This document shows positions 30,371 through 41,516 of a stretch of DNA of 64,000 nucleotides, piece after piece (positions within the stretch are counted from its first letter, which is position 1; each line of letters begins with the position of its first letter). The notes beneath the pieces were generated by a model that saw nothing but the letters and a program-made list of their open reading frames with translations, was not told the DNA's origin and made no database searches. The translations under genes and the position numbers were made by a program. This DNA comes from Ectobius pallidus. Its lineage: Eukaryota; Arthropoda; Insecta; Blattodea; Ectobiidae. The stretch lies in the NCBI GenBank assembly GCA_964059195.1, contig CAXKWD010000008.1, positions 48,526,502 to 48,590,501 of the forward strand, read 5' to 3'.

Positions 30371-31135
30371 CTTCATGTAACATATAACCACATCAGCATA
30401 TTGGGATTGCAGCGGAAAAAAGCACTTAATAACATACACAGCATATTATATTTTTATCTGGATGAAAAGCATAATACACTAGCAAGCATTAATGAACATT
30501 AATTTACGTTTGGCTGAATAGAATCAGCATACAAGTGTTACATCTAATATTGGACTTATGGTTGAATAGTACCTACCTATTGAAATTCCGCCTATTTGAT
30601 ACAAATAGGAAATTTCCTCTTTATTTTTATACATAAACAAAAGACTGCTATAATTACAGGTAATAGGTAAAATCTAGCTTTATATGTTGTTTTATTCTAT
30701 GACTGTTCCATTTTGCATGGGTTTTTTTTAATAAAAAAGTTTTATTATACATGACAAATACATAAGACTGAATTTTAATATTTTTTTGGTAAGTTTAAAT
30801 TAATGTTGTACATTTTTGAACAAATGCTACTTGTGAATCCAATTTAATGTAATATGTAAAATGTCAAAAACTTCTAATTTGAATGTTTTAGCTATCTGTA
30901 ATATGTTTTAACCTTTTAACGCATATTTTTAGAAGTCTAGCTACAATAAGATAAAAAATAACAAACGTGTGCAAAAATATAGTAAAAATTTTTCGAAGCA
31001 ATCCCAAAACATTAGTTGGATGGTATAAGTTACATAAGTTTTTTGAGGGTATAAGGTGGATAAAATTCATTAAATTTACGCTATAATATTCACCCTTAAA
31101 AGGAAAAATGAAATTTATTAATATTTAAAATAGGA

Positions 31136-31993
31136 GACTAACTTATTGCTTTCAGTTTAATTAATCAGGGTTTTCAAACTGGTGGTACTCTCACAGGAGA
31201 GCACTTATTTTAAATCACATAAGTGATAATGTTTTAAACCTGGTCAAGGTACTGTGAGAGGTGGACGCTGATAAGCCTGAATATTTGGCGCATTTAAACT
31301 TTTTCCAATTAAGTAATTTCTTTATAAGGCCACCTGACATTTGCAGAATTTGATCTTTATGCAGTAAAATCCATGGTTCTGATACTGATAAATCCTATTC
31401 TTCACACTCATTTTACCATTTGGCATCTTAACATTTTGCCAAAATTACTCTGTTAGGGCAATATTTTTATTTCTATCATTGAATTGTGTTCAAATAATGT
31501 CAAAGCCACCAAAGTAGGCTAATATATATTTGATATTAATTGAAGTTTTTCATTAGTGCATGTTAATTGATATATTGTGATAATCAATACTAAGAAATGC
31601 CAATTCACAGCATGGATCAATATTATTATTATTATTTTTAGTTTTTTATTTATTTATTTTATTTTATTTTATTTTTTGTGCTTTAGATGAAACCATGTGA
31701 TTTTAACTAAATGAGATGTGATGAATTCATTTCTGGAATCCAGAATTTTCTAACATGTCAGTTTTCTTGTGCTAGCACTTTTACATGTTTACATATAGTT
31801 TCATATAGTGACAAACACAATAATTGGAAAGAACAAACATTTTTCTCACTTCTGCAAACTTCTTCAAAATTCTGTAAGGGACTATGGGGTTAGATTTTTT
31901 TTTTTTTCTTCTTTTGCACTGGTCCAGGCTTTAGTCAGTGTCGACAAGCCTTAAATTCACTGGATGTTCATGTTGGGTGCCAGAAAACTATGT
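31136..31993. other. intronic sequence, no element recognised
   Basis: AT-rich, with a short (TTA)n run near 31620 and T-rich tracts. No gene. Confidence 0.5.
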
Positions 31994-32001
31994 GATGTAC
32001 A

Positions 32002-32799
32002 CAGGGCCGGCGTGTGGTTTGTTGGCGCCCGGGGCAAGATTTCATCAGGTGCCCCCCCCCCCCAAACTCAATCCCTCGTGCACCCTCCCGACATTCCACG
32101 TATCTGTAGGGATTCAAACACAAACACACAGCGAGCGACGTGATGCTACACTATCAAGTACGTATAAACATATGGGATTAAACACGCAATGAGCAACGCG
32201 ACTTGGACTGGACAAGTTCCAAGCTGCATCGCGTCCAGTCGCTCGTTAGCAAAAGTTGTGTGTCGGGTTGCGTCGCTGTCTGTGCTCAAAAGAGACACCT
32301 AATCGGATTACCTTACAAAAATACCAGAAATAAAATTATTTAAATTTTTTAATAACATTGTATTGAACCGCGTTTATCAAATTAAGATAAGGTACTAAAC
32401 ATTAAATGGAATTCGCCTGGTTTTTGCACGAGCAAATGTCGTTAGACTTTCCATCAAGTTTATTTTTTGTGCTTCGTCATTTTCAATGGACAAGAAGGCC
32501 AGAGAATTCAGTCTCTCCTGTGACGTAGTTGATCATAAATATTTCTTTATAAGCAAATATTTATTTTGGGATAAGTTAACTTAGCAAATATAGGCCTAAA
32601 GTTATTGGTGTCAAATATTTATTTGTTCAATAAAAACATACAAAGCAATGTTCAAAATTAAGTTATACCTAACTTTAATAAATACGTTATGTACATCCTA
32701 CTTATTTTTTCAAATTTTGTTGTTTTATTTTTGCCGTTGCCACGGCACCCCCCTGGTCGTGGCACCCGGGGCAATCGCCCCGCCCACGCGACGGCCCTG
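32002..32799. mobile_element. non-autonomous hAT (798 bp)
   Basis: GATGTACA (31994-32001 and 32800-32807) flanks CAGGGCCGGCGTG... and ...CGCGACGGCCCTG. GC-rich sub-terminal arms (CGCCCGGGGCAA / GGCACCCGGGGCAATCG) and a poly-C run. No transposase. Confidence 0.85.
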
Positions 32800-32807
32800 G
32801 ATGTACA

Positions 32808-33718
32808 CCTTGCTATTACAAGAATTCCAGTTTATTAATAATTACTCTTTTTTAATTTATATTCTTAGATTCACCTGCTGTTACCACTAAGACTAATTCT
32901 AACTGTTTACTACTGGTTATGTAACTTTTGTCTTTCTTGCCCCCGGTCACATTCCATGGAGTTCAACTCACAGAGAGATTCAGAGATTTTCTGCTCTAAC
33001 TCTTATATTACCACCAATAATGGAAAATTTCTATTTCAACTCATGGGCACCATCCATTACTGGGTCTACCTCTTTACTTTTATGGAATTCTTTAGGAGAT
33101 GCCTTAACAAAGCCATTACCAAGTTAACTCAATGGAGACTGGAGTGGATGGGGGATTTGCTATATGTCCAGGTTTTACTGTGACCAGTATTAATTAACAA
33201 TCACACAGTGTGTTTCTTTTGTCTATTTAACTCCAAAAGTCACATGTTTATTTTAAAGAAATATATTACAACAGAGAACGGAATGTTAACAAATTAAACT
33301 GGATGTTTTCTTCCTTGTCAAAAAAAGTTTCTTTTTATGAAGATATTTTAGTCTAGTCCTCAGAACAAATTTTCTGTTATTCTTTTCTAGTCTCGTAAAA
33401 GAAGATTAACTAAATCTACTATTTCTAAACTTAATTCTGGTGTACTTAGACTTTCTGGTGCATAGAGGTTTATCTCGGTGGTTTTCCCCTTCCTCCAAAA
33501 CTAACCCCTGACAGGTTATATCTCTGTGCCTGCTTACTTCCCTGTATACATTTTCCTTTGATCCACTAACTTATTTTATTTTCTTTGCATTTTTCTTAAG
33601 TTTCTTTCCTAGGCCTACCCAGCTTACTTCTCTTTAATTCATTTTATTTTCGGCTTACTGAGCCTACTCTTTTTTAATTTATTTATCAATTCAATTCAGA
33701 TTACTTTGGATCTAACTT
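32808..33718. other. intronic sequence, no element recognised
   Basis: No convincing coding frame or terminal repeats. Confidence 0.5.
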
Positions 33719-33726
33719 CCCTTCTA

Positions 33727-34103
33727 CAGGGCCGTAGCTAGGCGGTGGCGAGATGTGCCCCCGCCATGGGCGCAGGTACAAAGAGGGTGCAAAATTAATC
33801 GTGAAAAATACCACCTTTTTGGACTGGTGCAATTTATCAACCAATACAAATTCTAGATTTTATCATTTAATTATTTTTTAAGTAGTTCAATCGTCTGAAA
33901 TAAGGTTTTAGTACCTTGAAAGTCCAACACTTAATTCGTTTTCAAATTGAGGTTTAGGTTTTCTTTGATAATAACAGTGTTTTTACATTAAAATAATAAA
34001 CAATTTTACAGAAAATTAAAAAAATTGTTCAGACTCCCTAGTATTGGAGGGTGCAGATTTGTCAAACTCGCCAAGGGCGCAGAAGGACCTTGCTACGGCC
34101 CTG
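33727..34103. mobile_element. short non-autonomous hAT (377 bp)
   Basis: CCCTTCTA (33719-33726 and 34104-34111) flanks CAGGGCCGTAGCTAGG... and ...CTTGCTACGGCCCTG. No coding capacity. Its ends resemble those of the hAT at 32002 (CAGGGCCG). Confidence 0.85.
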
Positions 34104-34974
34104 CCCTTCTACCTTCTTCCATATTTTCCCCTCTTTCCTTTTCTCTTTTTCTTTCTGTTTCCTCCTTTCCTTTTAATTTCAATTTTTGGCGTTTTCACCA
34201 GTCGTAGAATTTCTTTAGGCCTATAACTTATCCTATTTAGTATTCCTTCTCATATATATTTTGCTTTTCCAACTACCTACTTATTCACAATAACTTTGTT
34301 ACCTAACCGAATTCTTCCTATTTTTACTTTCTCATTCTTCAATCCCTTCCTGCTGAAAGAGCAGCTGAAATGGAAGAATATTTAAAATTGTTGTGCTCTT
34401 CTTAAAAGTATTATAGGCTATCAAATTTTTCTGCTGACTAAGACCAAACAAGCTTTTATGATACAGAACTAATAATAATACTTAAAACAGCAAAACTGTA
34501 GACAGTGTTGCAAGAAACAGTTAAATTATTTTTGAGAAATTCTATAAAACGTTTGCCTATTTCATTGGTAGAAACATTAACATAAAAAATATTATTTGTT
34601 TGGTAGAGATTTGTCTTCAGTTCCTGGGAACATGTGGAACATGTTTTCTCTCTAGTGAACTTGTTGTGGTCAGATAATAAAAATAAAATGAAAATTGCAA
34701 CAGTGAAGGTCTTGCTGATAGTGAAAACAGACTTTAATGGTGTATCGTGTGCTGACTTTTATAATAAAGTATCATGAATAAATATAATGGCAATGAGGCA
34801 TCTACTTCTGTGGTATAAATTACTATCTACAGCAGTCTACAGAAAAAAATTAAACCTTTTGAGATCATTTGTATGCATGAGATAAAATAAATTTTATTTT
34901 TCACTAAATTTTGTAGTCAAAATTTTTGTTCCAGGTTTTTTTTTATTTATTTATTTTAAAAACTGTCCCATTTT

Positions 34975-35133
34975 TATATAAAAATCATATCGACCTTCAT
35001 TTGGCTGAATATCTTTTTGCATCAGACTACAAGTATGTTTTAACAACCAAACTAAACCAAGATGCGGCTGAAAGGCATTTTGGTCTTAAATATCATCCAA
35101 ACGTAATAGACTTTTTAAATTTACATTTGCTTG
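34975..35133 (+). pseudogene. P-element-like transposase C-terminal fragment
   Basis: The + frame reads DYKYVLTTKLNQDAAERHFG, matching the LNQD..E..FG signature near the C-terminus of P-element/THAP9 transposases. About 50 codons remain. A mariner-type MITE is inserted just downstream at TA 35134-35135. Confidence 0.5.
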
Positions 35134-35135
35134 TA

Positions 35136-35907
35136 CAGTCGGTCAAATAAAAAACGTCGGGACTCGTATGCTGTTAAAATTAAAGTTTTGACGCATTAGT
35201 TCACAAGTTTCCTATAAAAAACACAAAATACAGGTCATTTTCGGAACATATGAGGCCATGCGGCAGGAGGGAAAATATGAACAAGGAGGGAAAAAATGAA
35301 AATCGCGGAAAGCGCAACACACGATATTCAACTTAATGCATTGTCATAATTCATTTTGCTTTGTGTCATCGCCACATACAAATGCTAACGTGAGAGAAAG
35401 TGTAGTTAGGGCTGTAATTAACCTGCATTTTTCGGTCTCTGAAGCAGCGAGAAGGTTCCATATTTATGAAAGAGCAGCTCAGAGGAGGGAACTTGACTAT
35501 AATGCGACCGTAAGTTTTCATAGCAAACGTTGATCTGGCCGGATGCGTATTTCGATGCTAAGATTGGTTGCAGAAGTTGAGCGTAAGTTATTGATTTTGC
35601 ACTAGAAGCACCGGAATTATAAAATAAAATCTAAAAAAAATGCTCCTTGAATAAACATATTCCTCGCGAATCTATTAATTATTAATATTATAAAAATTTG
35701 CAACCAAGAATATGGCGGATTTGAGGCATATAGCCACAGCCTTCTATACATGTTTGTTTTGGAACAAAACTGACTAAATAATCAAGAAAATACATGGATA
35801 GACAAGAGGCGTGTGTGAACCTAACCTTAAGTCTTCCTGTACATGCGCATATGCTCATTTGTGATACTTAATCAAATACCGCCCGACGTTTTTTATTTGA
35901 CCGACTG
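35136..35907 (+). mobile_element. mariner/Tc1-type non-autonomous element, copy A
   Basis: TA duplication (35134-35135 and 35908-35909) and TIRs CAGTCGGTCAAATAAAAAAC with GTCGGG. It includes a short + frame (from about 35336) with VRESVVRAVINLHFSVSEAARRFHI, a helix-turn-helix-like transposase N-terminus. Copy B is at 48663-49412 in opposite orientation. Confidence 0.85.
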
Positions 35908-36270
35908 TACCTGTAAATTAAATTCACTCTTCTAAAGCAAACTGTGGAGATGCATTTGATAGTAAGCAGACTTCCTTCACTCAATAAATGTGATCAATGG
36001 CAAGAAAAGAAGTAGTGAAATATAGGCAGGTAAAGGAAAATTTACAGAGACAAATAAGAGATAAAATTTTTATAATGGTTACTGAACCGAAACTAATCTC
36101 TTTAGATATGTTACTTAAAGATAATTACTCAACAATGTCAGGGCCCTGTTTCATAGAACTCGCTAATAATATTAGAACTCATAATATTATTTATTAGTCA
36201 TCAAATTTCTGTTTCATAAGAATTTGTACACTACTCATAAAATCACTTCGCTAATATTATTAGTTATTAG

Positions 36271-36723
36271 TCAGCTGACCAATTTTGAGGTTAGGTTTGG
36301 TTTGCTGCTTGTGTTTGTTACTTTGCCATGGCGATCAACAAAAGCTGGTTCATACATACTTGGTGCATCAATGTTTATCAGTGTCCCATCCATTATTCCA
36401 CACACTAAAGGCATACCTTTAAGTTCACGGAATCTAGCAACTACTTCACCACAGTCAGCAGGCCAACATACAACATTCTGAAGAAGAGTTTGGTTTATAG
36501 CAGTAACAACTCTGTGAAAAGTTCTGCACATAGTTGCTTTTGAAACACCATGCATATCAGACACACAATGATCATAAGTATTAATACTTATACTGTGATG
36601 ATACTGTGCACCACTACCCAACCAGTGAAGAGCAATCTGAAGCTGCTGCTTTGGTGATGGTGCTTTATTCTTTGCTGTGGGGTGCTCTAAATAGTTCCCA
36701 ATTCTGTCAAGTACATATTGCAC
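36271..36723 (-). pseudogene. Harbinger transposase (DDE_Tnp_4) fragment
   Basis: Minus-strand frame, 150 codons: PSPKQQLQIALHWLGSGA (helical region), VSKATMCRTFHRVV (helix-turn-helix), then MPLVCGIMDGTLINIDAP with the first catalytic Asp, and EPAFVDRHGK. The later catalytic residues are missing because the frame ends 30 residues on. Confidence 0.8.
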
Positions 36724-36752
36724 TGCCTTCTAAACAGTATTACTCGTGTATA

Positions 36753-37191
36753 CACTGCCTGTCCTATACGGCTAATTTTGCGTACTCGGCGACATTACAG
36801 ATGGCAGCACCTTTCACACCCAGACTGCTTCTTGTTTTTTGCTACGACATTGTTGATTATGTAGTGCTGTCACCGCCGTCTCATAATCACTGCCTTCTAA
36901 ACTGTATTACTCCTCGAGACGGCGGTGCTCATAATATAATCTATCAATGCGTCTAATTAATGTACATTTATTTTAATTATTGCTCCAAAATTCCATTTCA
37001 AGATAAGTGTCATATACTGGAATAATATTACGTTCTAAACAAATAACACAAGTATCTGTGTCTGTTTAATGCTTATTTTGATTAGTGATTGCTGCAATCT
37101 GGGTGTGAACTGTGTCGCCTCTACTGGATAAATTAGGCAATTTAACAATACTCTGAACTCCATGTTAAAATAAAGCATAGGACAGGCAGTG
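36753..37191. mobile_element. TA-flanked MITE nested in the Harbinger element
   Basis: TA (36751-36752 and 37192-37193) flanks ends CACTGCCTGTCCTAT... and ...ATAGGACAGGCAGTG. No coding capacity. Confidence 0.7.
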
Positions 37192-37651
37192 TAATTCTCG
37201 GGACGGCAGTGACATATTGAAATGTATCAAAACCTAACCTAAATGTGTCATTAAATTCATATGTTTGTTCCATAAGATTATAGGCTATTCTTGGCCTAAA
37301 ATTCCTTGGTCTGCGAACATATACTTCTTAATCACTGTTACTTGAATCAGAATCAGCCATTTTCTTGATTTTCACAACTTTGATGTCACAAATTCAACCT
37401 CTCTGCTAATCTTATGGGAGAAAATTCACTCATAGAAAAACAACTAATATTATGAGCAAATTCTATTACCATTGGTGTGTATGAAACAGTTCACTAATAA
37501 TATTAGTAACATTTACTAATAATTTAGGACCATGAACTCATAACTAATAATATTAGCTAATATTCTTATGAAACAGAAGACTAATAAAATTAACTAATAT
37601 TATTATGTTTTTGCTAATAATATTAGTGTAAAGGTTCTATGAAACAGGGCC

Positions 37652-38593
37652 AGGTAATAATATTACTTATTACCTTTGTGGCTACTTGCTTCGTACGGCA
37701 GGAAAAATATACATTAGTTACAAGGAATGTTTAGCATCATGAGAGCATGGACCTAACCACGATTTTAAAGATAGTCAAACTCTCTGTAACATATTGGACT
37801 TTGGAGACAGGTATTAATTCCTCAAATATCCTTCTGTGTAATTTTAAGACATCGCTAAAAAGTAGACAATATCATTGAAGGAAAATTGATTAAAGAAGAT
37901 GCAGTTTGGGGCGATATATTTTCAGACTATGTGTGAACTGTCAGTTTTTCTAGCTTATGTTTCTCAGGGGATTATTACTTTTATATCTGCTTGAACTAGT
38001 ATTTCATTATATAAAATGTCAATTCATTTTCCGCACGAAAGAGATTTGAAGAGAGAAGAGATGTAGAGCAACCACAAAATCCTCAAGGAAACTATCAAAA
38101 CTTGCCTGTAATATTTTAAAAATAACAAATATATTTAATTTAGTTTATTTTGAAGTGCAGCTGTAATTTATGTTTATAAGGAAATTCCATTATTACATTC
38201 AATACAATTGTCAAATACACTAAACAACAAGGCATGATAACTTCACAATACACAGCTCTCTATGCTCACGAGTTTCTTAAAGTGATGACGATTGCTACGA
38301 TGCCTGGTGAGGGAATTTGGAAGAATTACACATTCTTACCAAAGATCCAACACTTAATGCTTTACACGCCCTGCTACTACTACACCAGAGCCCGAAGTGT
38401 AGTCTATCTTCCAGAAGCACTTCAAATGCCAGCAATCAAACTACGAGGTATTCCTGGCAGTGAATTCCGAAGTTATTGTTGCAAGCACCCAATAGATGAA
38501 GACACAGTGAACGTAATAAAGCATCTTCAAGAATCTGATGTTGGAGAGGTAGACGAAGAGCACAAAATTCCCACAACTTGATATTCATAAATA
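37652..38593. other. intronic sequence; one unrecognised 115-codon open frame
   Basis: An open frame at 38234-38581 (+) has no features I recognise and no splice context that ties it to the host gene. The rest is non-coding. Confidence 0.4.
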
Positions 38594-39908
38594 CTCATGG
38601 ACCTTGCCAGATGGACAGAGGCAGTCTAGTATAATCGACGTTCGAACCTTTAGGGGTGCTGACTGCGATTCGGAGCACGATCTGGTAGTTGCAGCTGTTA
38701 GAGAGAAAAGTTTCATTAAACAAAGGAACCCGGCAAAATTTCGATATAGAGAGATTCAACCTGAAAAAGCTAGGTGAAGACTTGGAGAATAAGTCTGTTC
38801 ATCAGCTATACATAGATTTAAAAAAAGTATATGATTCAGTTAGGACAGACAAATTATATGATATGCTCATGAAACCTATAGCAGAGTCAGGGTAGGGAAA
38901 TTTATATCAGGTTTGCCATTAGAAGCGGATTATAGCAAGGAGATGCACTATCACCTTTACTTTTTGATTTCTCATTGGAATATGCCATTAGGAAAGTTCA
39001 GGAAAACAAGTAGGCCTAGAATTAAATGGCGGTCACCTGATTTTAGTTTATGCAAATAATGTTTGCTTGTTTGGTGATGACATAAACACATTCAAGAGAA
39101 ATGCAGAAAGTCTTTTCGATGCCTGCAGGAATGTTGGATTGGAAATTAATACAAACTAAGTATGTGTTCATGAAACGTCAAAATAATGCTCTACAATGTA
39201 TTAGAATACCCGGTAAATTGTTCGAGCAAATGGAAAAATTCAAATATCTGGAAGCAATAATTACAAACACAAATAATTTAAGGCAGAAGTTAAGTTTAGA
39301 CTCAAATCAGGAAATGCTTGTTTTTGTGCAGTTCAGAAACTTTTATCTTCTTGTCTTCTGTCCAGAAATCCAAAAAGAAAGATTTATGAGACTATTATCC
39401 TGCCGGTTGTATTATATGGATGTGAGACATGGCCGCTCACTGGTTGGGAAGAACATAATCTGAGAGTGCTTGAAAACAGGGTGCTTAGGAAAATATTTGG
39501 GCCCAAGAGGGATGAAAATGGGGACTTGAAAAAACTGCATAACGACGAGGCTCATGACCTGTACTCGTCACCAGATATAGTAAGAGTAATTAAATCACAT
39601 AGGATGAAATGGCCTGGACATGTTGCGTGCATGGGGGAGGAAAGACATATCTCAAAAGTATTGACTGGGAGACCCAAAAGAAAAAGACCACCTGCAAGAC
39701 CTAGACGTAGGTGGGAGGACAATGTTAGGATAGATTTAAGGGAAGCAGGATTTGCGAGGGATGATTGGATGAAGTTAGCACAGAATAGGGTTGAATGGCG
39801 GGCTTAGGTAAGCGCAGCAATGAACCTTCGGTTTCCATAAAATAGATAATATTCCTTTAGCTTCCTGAGGAATTGTCTATTGCCATTGAGTAAGTAAGTA
39901 AGTAAAAG
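38594..39908 (+). pseudogene. decayed LINE: endonuclease end, RT and C-terminal region
   Basis: In order on the + strand, in several frames: TWTLPDGQRQSSIIDVRTFR and SEHDLVVAAV (endonuclease end), YIDLKKVYDSVR (RT motif A region), SPLLFDFSLEYAIRKVQ, VYANNVCLFGD in place of YADD, and the C-terminal block ENRVLRKIFGPKRDE... IKSHRMKWPGHVACMGEE... RRRWEDNVRIDL (39466-39807). The 3' UTR ends in a (TAAG)n tail at 39890-39904. Both catalytic aspartates are Asn. It is 5'-truncated. This C-terminal type is very common in cockroach/termite LINEs. Confidence 0.8.
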
Positions 39909-40279
39909 GTAAGACTATTTAAATACAGTTTCTAGGCCTGCAGCAATATTCGTGATCTCTACAACTCAAATTTGTGATAATTCAAATTTATTTTTGCATT
40001 TCATAAAGATTCAGGATATCAAGGCTTGACTGTACTTTAAATTGTAATTATAGGTTGCAAATAAAGCATTGTTTACTGAATAAAATAAAATTTCTACGTG
40101 AAGTGTATACTGTTTCTTTAAAATAGCAGAACCCCATTTAAGCTAATTCTATATCCCTAGGAAAAACATAGTAATTTATTTTTTCCTCTATTTTATTTTA
40201 CATTTCAATATAATAAATTATTGTTGACACCTTACGCCTAGTGTTCTACTGTATATAATAGACTTATTTAATTTTCTAG

Positions 40280-40375
40280 ATGGAGAAATTGGAAGAAGAA
40301 GAAAAAAGTATGACTGGTGAAACAGAATTTATGAAGATACATGCAAAGCTGAGGTCAAAAATGGATTTGAAGTGA
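40280..40375 (+). CDS. FAM107: FAM107-family protein, last coding exon
   Basis: Follows acceptor TTTCTAG and reads MEKLEEEEKSMTGETEFMKI, then HAKLRSKMDLK and TGA at 40373-40375. The EFMKIHAKLRSK block matches the end of the FAM107 domain in vertebrates (EFIKVRENLRR). Phase 0 joins it to RLET at the end of the central exon. The ATG here is internal, not a start. The 3' UTR end is not certain; AATAAAG near 40998 could be a polyadenylation signal. Confidence 0.85.
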   Translation: MEKLEEEEKSMTGETEFMKIHAKLRSKMDLK

Positions 40376-41508
40376 TAAGAATATGGTACAAACTTGTGAT
40401 TCCAGGTGTTTGTGTTTCCAGCCATGTTAACAAAAAATGCAGCAATGTACTAGACAGACTTACCGGTACTAAGTGTTTTTATGATTTAGCAATGACATTT
40501 TAAATATTTATATATATTTACATAAATCAATCTGTATTTTAATATGTGCTGTACCTAGCTTTTAATTTAAAATGACAGAGAGATTGTTTCCTATCAGTAA
40601 TAACGTGAAAAGAGGGAGTTGTGATTATAAGCCTAAATATAAATATTTGTGGGAGTAGCAAGGAAGGTGGCACAAACTAGACTTTTGTTTCAGTTTATCA
40701 TGCCACCACATGTATAGGCCTACTTGACTCTTCTGATAACCGTATCGTTTCCTTTAATTTTTAATTATCTCTTGTTACTGCATACCAAATGTATTATAGA
40801 CGGCTAACATTTAAGAACTTTTTTAATCTAAAATGTAATTTTAAATGTCAATTTTAAAAATACGTAGTACTATGTAAATTATGTTTAATGTGTCATATTA
40901 TCGTTAAAATTACAATAATTTTAGTTATGCATTCGATATTTATTCATTTTGTTAGACATTTTAAAAACTGTCATGCAAAGCAAAGTTAGGTTAATAAAGG
41001 GCTTGACTCGATGGTCTGTAAGCAGTGATATAGAAGTATTGTACTGTGAGTGACAAACACTGTGCCTCGTGAACACTTGAGAAGTGTGCCATGTTACAAC
41101 TTATAGGATTGTGTTCTGAATGTGTCTGTGGAGTTCCTGTAGGAATGTATCAAGCAGAAATTTGAGTGAGCAGATAATTTGTTTGGAACAAATAACCATC
41201 TGTTCAATCAAGTGCCTTTAAGATATAGTGAACAGTTGTGTTCAAACGATCTGATGCAAACTCAAATGAAAAGTTTGCAAGATTAAGACTTCCTTTTCAT
41301 TTCCTGAAAATTAAAGTATTATTAACAGTAATTCTGTCAAGATTATGAGAAAGTTGTGCTGTATTTTTGTATTTATAAGTTAGAGTTATTAAGTACGAAA
41401 ACTAGATTTACAGCAACCATTTGAAGACAATTTGAATCTCTGCCTAGGTCAACTTGTTTCAGTGGTCTATAGTCAGATATTGTTTGCTTCTTATAATATA
41501 TTCAGATG
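40376..41508. other. FAM107 3' UTR and/or downstream sequence
   Basis: No coding. Several AATAAA-like signals in AT-rich sequence; the transcript end cannot be fixed from sequence alone. Confidence 0.5.
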
Positions 41509-41516
41509 GTCTAGGT

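Larger units (their letters stand above)
23699..31123 (-). mobile_element. PLE-2: Penelope-like element with 1.2-kb inverted arms, twice interrupted
   Basis: TTTAAAATAGGA (12 bp) flanks it at 23687-23698 and 31124-31135. A 40-bp extension (31084-31123) lies at the right only. Left arm: 23699-23806 and 26918 to about 28042; right arm: about 29850-31083. The unique part between (about 28042-29850) encodes RT on the minus strand. Inserts: a TIR element at 23807-26917 and a mariner at 28707-29383. The coding frame has a few frameshifts. Confidence 0.88.
36142..37650 (-). mobile_element. PIF/Harbinger-type element with degenerate transposase
   Basis: Ends GGCCCTGTTTCATAGAAC... and ...GTTCTATGAAACAGGGC; many CTAATAATATTAG repeats line both sub-terminal regions. 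CAG appears on both sides (36139-36141 and 37651-37653), a possible 3-bp duplication, although this superfamily usually prefers TWA. It carries a transposase fragment and a nested MITE. Confidence 0.7.
23439..40279 (+). other. FAM107 intron 2 (16.8 kb)
   Basis: Donor GTAAGC at 23439; acceptor TTATTTAATTTTCTAG ending 40279. Phase 0 on both sides. Confidence 0.8.

Noticed and set aside
38234..38581. 115-residue + frame as an extra FAM107 exon
   Set aside because: It has no FAM107 similarity and would disturb the clean phase-0 junction between 23438 and 40280. It is kept only as unrecognised.
40280..40282. ATG as translation start
   Set aside because: It directly follows an acceptor AG and joins in phase to the previous exon; FAM107 similarity continues across the junction.
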